From: Liolophura sinensis
Taxonomy: Eukaryota; Mollusca; Polyplacophora; Chitonida; Chitonidae
DNA length: 64,000 nucleotides
NCBI RefSeq assembly: GCF_032854445.1
Contig: NC_088306.1
Span: 8,954,193 to 9,018,192 of the forward strand
Reading direction: 5' to 3'
A program made the position numbers and the translations under genes. The notes beneath the pieces are model-generated. The model ran no database searches and was not told the origin of the DNA. It was given only the letters and a program-made list of their open reading frames with translations. This document shows positions 55,640 to 64,000 of the stretch, in pieces. Positions within the stretch are counted from its first letter, which is position 1. Every line of letters starts with the position of its first letter.

Positions 55640-57451
55640 AACTCATTAATTTATCGAAATTATATGTCGAAATACACATCTAAAGTGAGTATTTCAACAG
55701 TCAGAAACTCATACGCCTATTTATTAATATTTATTAATAACTAGTGATTAACAGATTACACAAACGCACTAATTCACGAATCCATCGGCCGGAAGTAATT
55801 ACCGAAACACACGCAAGCGCCCTTGACCCGAACGTCGGTAAACATTAATGTCCTACAAACGTGTATTTAGTTTAGTCACAAAACCCGACACAACAGAGCT
55901 AAGAAGTACCAGAAAATTTTGCCACCATTGCACATGCGCTGAACTATTTCACAACTGTTTACACTAGGCCCGGTCGATCCTTTGCTACACGAAGCGAGTG
56001 ATTGAAACCATCTGCCTGGATGGAGGCAGGGCATCGTTTTGACACCTCCTCAAAGTAGGCACCTTTAGACTGCCTCTCTTTTGGTCTTTCCATCCATACT
56101 TCTTACTACAGCTATAGCATGGCTAACTTTTTGCACCTCGGGTCAAAAAAAAAGGAAAGAAAAAGGCAATGCTGCAGTGTGGATTTGCGTTACAGTGAGA
56201 TACAGCGAGCTGACTCCAATACCCAGCGACATCACTCATCCACTCGGGGCAAGCAGCAGTGGCAAATTTCAACACATTCTCACAAGTGATTGTTGTTTTT
56301 GTGTATGAGCTGGCAAATGGTTTCGCTAGGGCATGACTTAGTACTGCATGTGCTACCAGAGACCACTGTAAACAAAGCTAACACAAAGATATTGTTTTAC
56401 CTACGACTGGTGCGTACTACAAGCCAACAGAAAGTAACCATCCAGTCTTAAAACCTTCTTGTCTATTTGCTACTCTAACAGCCTTGTCAGAAATAATTAC
56501 CCGTCACTTTCTTTCCTTTCCTGCCAGATAATTTGTCTACCTCGAAATAGAAGCGCCTCTGGGAAAAGCCAAGTTCTCTTGCGAGCTTGAAGACTAGACA
56601 ACCACTCTCTCTTCCAGCCGACTCTTACACGATAAAGCTTAACCCATCGCCAGAAACCCACAGCGGAGAGATACTAGTAGCTAACAGAATTTTCACAGAC
56701 AAGATGAAAGCGTTAGATACGAGTATCTAAACGACACTCTTTCATATTTATACTTTATGCCGTCTATAATAAACTTGTTATAAAACCCTTTTAGGCTTCC
56801 GTACAAAGGTTCATCAAACCATGACCCGCGCCATTCCACAGCGCAGGGATTTTAATCCAGTTGAATTCCTTCAACCTCAGGATTTTACCTATTTGTCCCA
56901 AACGTTAAACTTTTTGCGGATATTTTGAACAAAATCAGTATTATATTGAAAGCAGTGTAAAGCTTTCGCGTCGTTCCATAATATTTGGGCTTCTCGCAAA
57001 ATTTAAATTCAAGATAACTTAATATCGTTTAATCCTTTGATCAAAAATTTGTCAGGTGCATGGTAGCAATCTTTGATGATGTCAAGTTGATTCACGAGTG
57101 AGTCATGCATTAATGCTGCACCGATTACACGCAACTGGGCCGAATCCGATTCAGGCGCCTAATTCTATACGCTAGATATTAAAAACATCTGTCTTATACC
57201 GCGATATTCCATGCGCAATTTAAAGTTCCTGTCTGAGGTCATGCTATATTCTGAGACACCGGTGTTTGACGTTTTGCTTTGGACCAAGTACGTTGATATC
57301 TTTTAGTGTATACATATTAGCATATGGCAGAAACAGCCATTGTATGTGGAACTCTCACCTTACCCAAACCAGTCTCGTTTTGTAGCGCAAAAATGGTGTG
57401 TCGTTGACGTATTCAAAATCATTTACTGGCCAATACGGCAATATGCTGAGT
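55640..57451. other. Intergenic or intronic stretch, no exon recognised
   Basis: Could be intron of TNF-like gene 2. No membrane-span exon was seen on the minus strand. Confidence 0.4.
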
Positions 57452-57606
57452 CTGGTGCATTGGGGAAAGCATGGTGCATTGGGGAAAGCATGGTGCATTG
57501 GGGAAAGCATGGTGCATTGGGGAAAGCATCGTGCATTGGGGAAAGCATCGTGCATTGGGGAAAGCATCGTGCATTGGGGAAAGCATCGTGCATTGGGGAA
57601 AGCATG
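57452..57606. repeat. 19-bp minisatellite, 8 copies
   Basis: Units GGTGCATTGGGGAAAGCAT. The first four copies read CATGGTG and the next four CATCGTG, so the array grew by block duplication. ORFs of 60-100 codons on both strands here are artefacts. Confidence 0.95.
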
Positions 57607-57609
57607 GGT

Positions 57610-60550
57610 AAACTGACTCCTATAGTCAGGAATTCAAAAACATAAAAAAATCGACTCGCCTCTGAGCCGACCCAATTCCTTCGTATGAGCCTATAATAAA
57701 CTACTTAACTGTGGAGTCAAATGACTTGAATTTTAAGTTCGATGGTCCAATGGCTCCGACAGGTGACACATGTTAAGGTGGAAAGAAAAATGAATGACAA
57801 TCACTAAACTGTTATTTTAATACTTATCTTCGTGTTACGGTACCTGTAAAATTATCTGAGATTTCAAAACAACAACCAAATATAACTAATAGCAGCCACA
57901 GTGATGATATACAGAAAATCGTCTCTATATCTAATAACTACCAAGACGTTTAAGACAGCAAATCACGACTAAGCTTTATATTATTGTCACTCGGCCATGT
58001 TATCTCCCACTACAGTTACTATTGCGTCGTTTCGCGGTCGCTGTCCTCGTCTCCTGTGGATTAAGAGTAGAGGCAGGGCTATAGGCACGAGGCAATCATT
58101 CAAGTAAACGGAGAAATTTGCAAAAGACAACACAGACAGATGGTGTCTGAATTAGTATCAATAGAAAGAGCTCAGGGATAAACCCGGCGCGTAAGTGTTC
58201 CGAAAACAGACTAGTTCAATCAAGTTTACCGGCCATCCCACTTCTGACACCAGCCAGCCATGGACTCAAGCAATAATGGACTGCTTCTTGGAGGGCTGAG
58301 TCTATTGAACCAGCCGTTTGGTCCAATGAATACCATCAGCTGGTCGCCTGATTCAGCCCTTTATCTATCGATTAAGTCACAGTCGCCCCATTGCTGGAAT
58401 AAACTCAGCGCAGGCAGTGGAATAAATTACACATCCCAACGTTTAATGTTCGGTATTCTGTGAGAACGCAAAACTTTGAAAGTCACTTTCGGTTTATTTC
58501 AGGACAGTGTTTTCTGGAAGCATGGCCTTGTGATAATTATACCGGCAAAGATCGATCCAGCTGACGATAAATGGCTGTCTGCAGCCATTAGAGTATATCA
58601 GCTATAAATATTCTACGTTAGGTAACTGGCTACGAAGACTTTCAGACAATAACGTTGATGGATTGCGATCGGTTCCTCGTGCATACCGATGCAAGTGGTT
58701 GGCGTGGGTGAAAGCGAAATGCAATCAGTTTACTGTGATGTTTTTATCGGTAGAGGTTATTTCACATGGAGGGGATCAGGTACACGATGAATCAAAGTCT
58801 ATAATAAACTGAATCGTGTACAGTGCTAGAAAGAAAGACTCAACATGAAAGAAACCGCACAAGTGTTATGACAAATGTTAGACATGGACATAAGGTGAGG
58901 GTACAAGCAGATACACTTTAAGGGATGGGACATTGGTAGAGACCAATGGCTTATAAGAGAAAACAGCATGGGTCCCATAAAAACCCCGACAACTTGAATT
59001 AACAGCATCATTTTGACCTTTCGCGTAATTTTTAACAAACAGGACGCAACGAGAGGATGAAATAAAGCGCTGTGTACATAACACATTTATTTATTTTTGC
59101 AAAATCTTTTCCAGTGTGACCACCAGAATGCATCAGATTGGTCTCTGTTCTGTAAGTCGACATGTTATTAGCTAGGGTCAGTTTGAGGTCGTCGGTTTGG
59201 TATCCTGTTATCGTTTAGTATCGTCCCTGTATTTGGCTAATTGGTCTATATAGATGCGTATCTCTAATTCGATGTCAAACGTTAATTTGAGGTGATGAGA
59301 ACGTACACTGATGACCTAGAAATAAGGACCCTTGTTAGAGATGCCTGTGAACTCATTAGCAATGTTCCCAAAATATTGATGATAATCTGGGTTTGTTGGT
59401 ATCGACCTATTGACCCCAGCTATCTCCACTTCGTCTTACCCCTGCAGTTGGCTGTTTGGTGCCGTACCTGGCACTTCATTATATCTGTCTGTGCTGAGTG
59501 ATCCGTGTAAACTAAACACTGCCAGGCTGAACAGGTGCCCCTGTCTTCCACAAGCTGTGCCTACAACCTGATATGTTCATCCTTTTAAAAGCTGGTATCG
59601 TTTAAATGAGGCCTCAGTTAGAATGACAAAACGTATAAAGGAGACTGAAATTCTAGGCATATTCCGAGTCTTTCTGCCTGTGTTAATTAGTGCTCGTTAA
59701 CAAGTCATTTCACCAGCATGTGGAAAATAAACGTTAAAAAATATTCTTTGCGCCTGCTCCAAATATCCACGAAAAAAATAGCCCACGCCTTAAGCTTTTC
59801 GTGTGAGTATTTCACCAATATCACTAGCTAGAACACCTGATAATACATATAACAAAATAACAATAGTCACGCATATTACATATGTGTGACAACAAATACA
59901 ATACCTCACCTCCCATCACTCACTCACACCCACTCACCCACCCACACCCACTCACCCAAAAAATAAGTCAATATAGAGAATCGTCAACGCTCATATTTTG
60001 GCTGATGGATATGGTGTCCCCATGCAGCATGACATAGACACACTTGTGCACAAAAACACCCTTACTGAATCATGGACAATGGCATCTATATCGCTGTGGA
60101 CACGGCTTACTGTATACAGTCAACATTATCCGAAACGGTGCAAGTCAACAGGGATATTTCGCAAGCGAGTTTTGTTGGCCGCATGACAAGTTTAGGATAA
60201 ACGGCTGAGGCGGCCCGTCGGTAATGTCGGGTACTGATAACTTTACACTTTATCGACTAGTTTAAAGAAACAGAAATAAGTTGAAGGGGTAAATGCAGGA
60301 AAGGTTTAAGTTGACTTCTTCCATGCAGACAAAACAATCTTTGTTATCAAACATTAGAACAGAAAGCATGACTAGAAATCAATCCATTCAGCCTTGTGTC
60401 GTTCAGTATGTAGACATGCCTTATAGCCGCGCTTCATTTTTGTCTCCCATCTCATCGGATTTTTTTTTATTCCAATGTCAGCCACCAAGAACAATGCCAA
60501 AAGTCATATCTAAAGTTCTAACGCAACGACTGTTAATTTATGCATATCAC
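57610..60550. other. Intergenic stretch, no gene recognised
   Basis: A (CACTCACC)n-like tract lies at 59915-59958. ORFs at 58260, 58826 and 59998 lack domains and splice context. Confidence 0.4.
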
Positions 60551-60554
60551 ATGA

Positions 60555-60677
60555 GGTGGTCTAAAACTAGAGCAGCGACGACAGTGATATAGCTAGCAAA
60601 TGGTCATACGTAACCGGTGAAATACGGCCTCTTGTCAGTTTACAACAGTCTGGGCTTTATTCTAACTGTTCATGTAA
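60555..60677 (-). repeat. Unnamed interspersed repeat, minus-strand copy
   Basis: AGAGCAGCGACGACAGTG, CCGGTGAAATACGGCCTCTT and TTCTAACTGTTCATGTAAAT are the reverse complements of family blocks, in the expected order. A SINE abuts it at 60678. Confidence 0.75.
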
Positions 60678-60876
60678 ATGCGGTCGCTGTGTGTTCAGTG
60701 CTGGTTTCCTCATCCACCATATGTGGGTAGATCTGCCATCAACCCGCTGATCGCTGTGGGTTTCCCCCGAGCACCGCTGGGTTTCTTCCCACCTTAATAC
60801 TGGCCTACACTGCACAGACATAAGTGAACTATCCTTGAGCACAGCGTGAAACACCAATCAAATAAATAAATAAATC
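60678..60876 (+). mobile_element. SINE family 1, 5'-truncated, diverged
   Basis: Starts ATGCGGTCGCTGTGTGTTCA and ends TGAAACACCAATCAAATAAA with the (AAAT)n tail. It is inserted at, or recombined with, the end of the neighbouring repeat. Confidence 0.88.
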
Positions 60877-60879
60877 ATA

Positions 60880-63800
60880 TCACTTATACAGTATCAAGCC
60901 CCTTCAAAACGCTGGCGAAATCATCCAGTTTAGATCTCAAGGGTCTGTCTCGTCTGTCACTCAAGAGGTTTGGTGTGATACATAAACCTCTTGTTCGGTC
61001 GTTGTTGACGTTGCCACAGATCTTGTTGTTCCAGCAGTTACGTTTATAAACAAACACAGTGTTTCCGCCAGCCACAAATCCCCTTCATATCCCTTCACCC
61101 CTGACACCGTGATTCTGGCACGGTGTGATCACAACTATCAAGCCCCTGCTCGTCGGAAAGCCATGGAATCGATTCTGTTGGACTTCTCCTCGGAACAAAG
61201 AATCTGTTGGACATGATAAAGATTGTTGCATGGCAGACTTCTAACAGAGCCCTCAGATCTAACTCTCCCATCCACCTGCATGGCTTTTTATCCATTTGGA
61301 AATCAAAGAACTGCTTTTGTTCATGGTCAAAAGTTTCCGTGTACAATTGACTCTTGAGTGCTTATCTCGGGTAATGTTTTCCCGTGACCTTTTCTCTAAA
61401 GCCACGATGGAATCAATAATGTCTCTTGATCACAAAAAGGTATTTGCGACATCAAAGACAGGCATCATCGTTAACGCTGAATGGGTCCTCGTCATTGCTG
61501 GAGCCGAAAGATGCTGTACTAATTGGCCTGCTGCTGTGAATCTCCATTCAGTCCAGGACAAAACCACAGCGACGTCTTCTAATGAAGACGTCTGGCTGAG
61601 ATCTTCATGGAATATTCTCTAAATATCTATGATGAGAATGAATATTCACTGTTTCTTCTTGAGACAGATTAGTTATTAATGACTTAATTCGCCTCCTGCA
61701 CTTCATTGACCTGGCTGTTAAGCGTCTATTCCAAAAACTTGTAAACACAAAATGTCACATTTTAACAACAAAAAAGCGATATTGAATTTTTGCAGATTTT
61801 ACACCGCGCATGTGCAAAAGGAGAAAGTAAGGTTCACATTCTTGCAGCTACATGAAGAAGCAAAATTAAACGGGTTCCAAAGTGGACCACTTAGTAATTT
61901 GTCGGTCCATATCTTTCCCTCCAGCTGCATGGGAAGTCGGTGCAACTCCAGTTCCTGGCACAGATATATACTGCCACTCACACTCGTGCCTAATAACTCC
62001 AAGAGGGCACTTCAAAATTTCTTTTCCGGCTTGTAAATCAGGAAGCAAATTAGTGCGTGAAGTGTAGTGGAAAAAATACGTAAGTCCATGCAAGAAGACG
62101 TCTCATCCAGCCCGTTACTGCACGGGGTAATGATACATAATTTCTGACATTCAAAAAAATGAATCTTAAAAAATTTGACTCCTGAACTGAATTGGCAGTT
62201 TTACATTTTTCTTATCTTTTCTGCACTTCAGTTGGAAAGATCCACATCAAAACATGATAAGCTGGGTTCCTCTACCGCTAGCAGTCCACATGCTACTGAC
62301 ATCTATATTGCGCCTAGCGCTCAGCAGAGCGCCTAATACTGAATCTAGATTTTTTTCAATCGGCTGCCAAAAAACAAGGCTAGTACATGGATATGTTTTG
62401 GCAGACCTGATTTGAGTAGTAGCATGTAAACAGGTCGGGTGGGGCTGTTGCAGAGCTGGAATTGCACACAACCCTCACTCCCTCTAAACAACTCACGGAC
62501 TACCTACCTACACAGTCGAGACAGTTTCATTCGATATTTACCACATCCTCTAAATTAAATTAAATCACGGAGATAGACCATTACCTTTGTCTGGGGTTAA
62601 CAGATGCCAGTCTCGTGATGACACGCGATATTTTCCGTCGTGTCTACAACAATTTAAAACTGTGCCCTGAGTGAGTCGCGATAAGGGTTTTAACTCATGT
62701 CTCTGTCGCAAACTGAAATAACTCATGAATCGTAGAACATGGTTTAAGTTCTGTTTTAAGCCTTCATGTAACAGATTGCTTACCATGCAACCAAGCATAA
62801 GACGCTTTCGACAACCATACAGAAATTTCTATGTAAAAAAAAAGAAGAATACGGCTTCCTTTCTTTTTGAATCTACAAAAATAAAAACCACAATAAGTAC
62901 CCGCCATCATGGATCTGTAGGCGGCTTCCAGCAAGCAGGACAATTTGGCATCGACAGAGATGTTTTTTTTTGCTTTCCTAAATTACAGAATATGACGCCA
63001 CTGGCCGAGAATAAGAGTCATAACAGCAAATGACAAGTAACAAATGGCTGAAAGAATCCAATAGCTTAGACGTTATCCTCATGAAAGTTGGCAACTGTGT
63101 GGGCAACATTGTAGAAACGAGAAGAAAATGACCGCCAATGAGTGATGATGCGGTCCGCCAGACAGACCGATTCCGGGGCAGACGAATAAGGGAGGTTAGA
63201 ATATGGATGGACTCGTAGTCTGGTCATCAGCCCTCACTTTGTGGGCAACCGAAGACAATAGCAGGCACCAGATTGGTAAATAGACGCATTTGCCAGAGAC
63301 TGGGGTCGGTGGATCGGCGACCACCTCGGGGGAAGATTGGGTGGCTATGGCCGGGGCATCGTCATTATTTGACTAACATATCTAGCTGTTGGATAATGGT
63401 GTTTTTCTAGACCGTAGCCTCTCATCGATTATTGCGGGGAGCTACAGCGCCATTCCGAAACAGTCTGTTAATATTCCATACAGGAAATTTCCTTCCTTGA
63501 TAATCCATCTTCCTCGCAGGGACCATGCTAAGGGTACACTTTCCACTTATACAGCAACTCGTCCATAAAAAATGAGTTCATTCAGGGGAATACAGGCTGC
63601 TGAAGTATTGAGAAAGTGGAGCCGTCGATCTGCGGGCATGCAAGGCCTACTGAAAGATATCGCTCAGATACCATCAATAAACACTGCGCCTTGAAACGTC
63701 CGGTCTATGTGGTGAAAAGAGAAGTGTACGGAACTTCTCGATCTGAGAAAAAGCATCAAATTCATACACAGACGAAAGAAACACTTTCCCATGTGAGAAA

Positions 63801-64000
63801 CCGATGTATAGAATTCGCTGTTTTTAGTTACCATATATATACTTTTACATGGGCAAATTTTTGACGTTCTTTTGACCAAGGGAGAAAAAAGGTTTATAAA
63901 TTGGTCTGAAATCAGGTTTCAAAATAATATCCAAATGGCTTCCCATCGAAGCACCACAAAAATCTCCAAAAAACGCATATATACTTTGTCATTAATAAGT
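60880..64000. other. Right end of window, no gene recognised
   Basis: Minus-strand frames at 61346-61095 and 62093-61866 have mixed composition but no motif, no clear splice pair and no ATG that fits; neither is called. Nothing tandem or SINE-like seen. Confidence 0.4.

Noticed and set aside
61095-61346. 83-codon minus-strand ORF
   Set aside because: No recognisable motif, starts at a non-ATG codon, no convincing splice partners.

Overview
The window is animal nuclear DNA, very probably from a mollusc or another lophotrochozoan. It has intron-containing genes with GT/AG splice sites, canonical core-promoter elements, many tRNA-derived SINEs with ATCAAATAAATA-type tails, and many minisatellites. 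There are no operons, Shine-Dalgarno sites or dense ORFs. Nearly all long ORFs are by-products of tandem repeats or SINEs. Real coding content is low. Species was inferred from general familiarity with this SINE type, not from a search.

Two genes can be supported well, and both encode ligands of the tumour necrosis factor (TNF) superfamily. TNF-like gene 1 (+ strand, coding 11435-14457) can be read complete as four exons with matching phases: a 291-residue type II membrane protein with a cytoplasmic N-terminus, one membrane span, a cysteine-containing stalk and a C-terminal TNF homology domain. A TATA box and TCAGT initiator lie upstream, and a polyadenylation signal lies downstream. TNF-like gene 2 (- strand, 53220-54836) is represented by its last two exons, which hold the whole TNF homology domain. 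Its membrane-anchor exon was not found and may lie beyond 55 kb or outside the window. The exon that opens the TNF domain has the same phases in both genes, as expected of paralogues.

The rest is repeat-rich intergenic or intronic DNA. By region: 0-5 kb, a 51-bp minisatellite and a CTTACAA-type repeat; 5-11 kb, SINEs and no gene; 10.6-14.8 kb, TNF-like gene 1; 15-23 kb, many SINEs of two families, an (AT)n tract and a 31-bp minisatellite; 23.9-26.05 kb, a 69-bp minisatellite with higher-order structure; 27-33 kb, further tandem repeats; 33.4-35.6 kb, a DNA transposon inserted into a 27-bp minisatellite; 36-38 kb, a SINE-derived minisatellite and a cluster of an unnamed interspersed repeat; 39.8-45.5 kb, two diverged copies of a ~2 kb segment; 47-53 kb, microsatellite, local duplication and an A+T-rich stretch; 53.2-54.8 kb, TNF-like gene 2; 55-64 kb, SINEs, a 19-bp minisatellite and no recognised gene.

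The most unusual object is the 1,838-bp transposon at 33660-35497. It has ~31-bp terminal inverted repeats, a 4-bp CAAT target duplication readable because both flanks are the same minisatellite, repeated subterminal motifs, and the C-terminal part of a transposase-like protein with an ADNCTGQNKN motif, interrupted by one in-frame stop.
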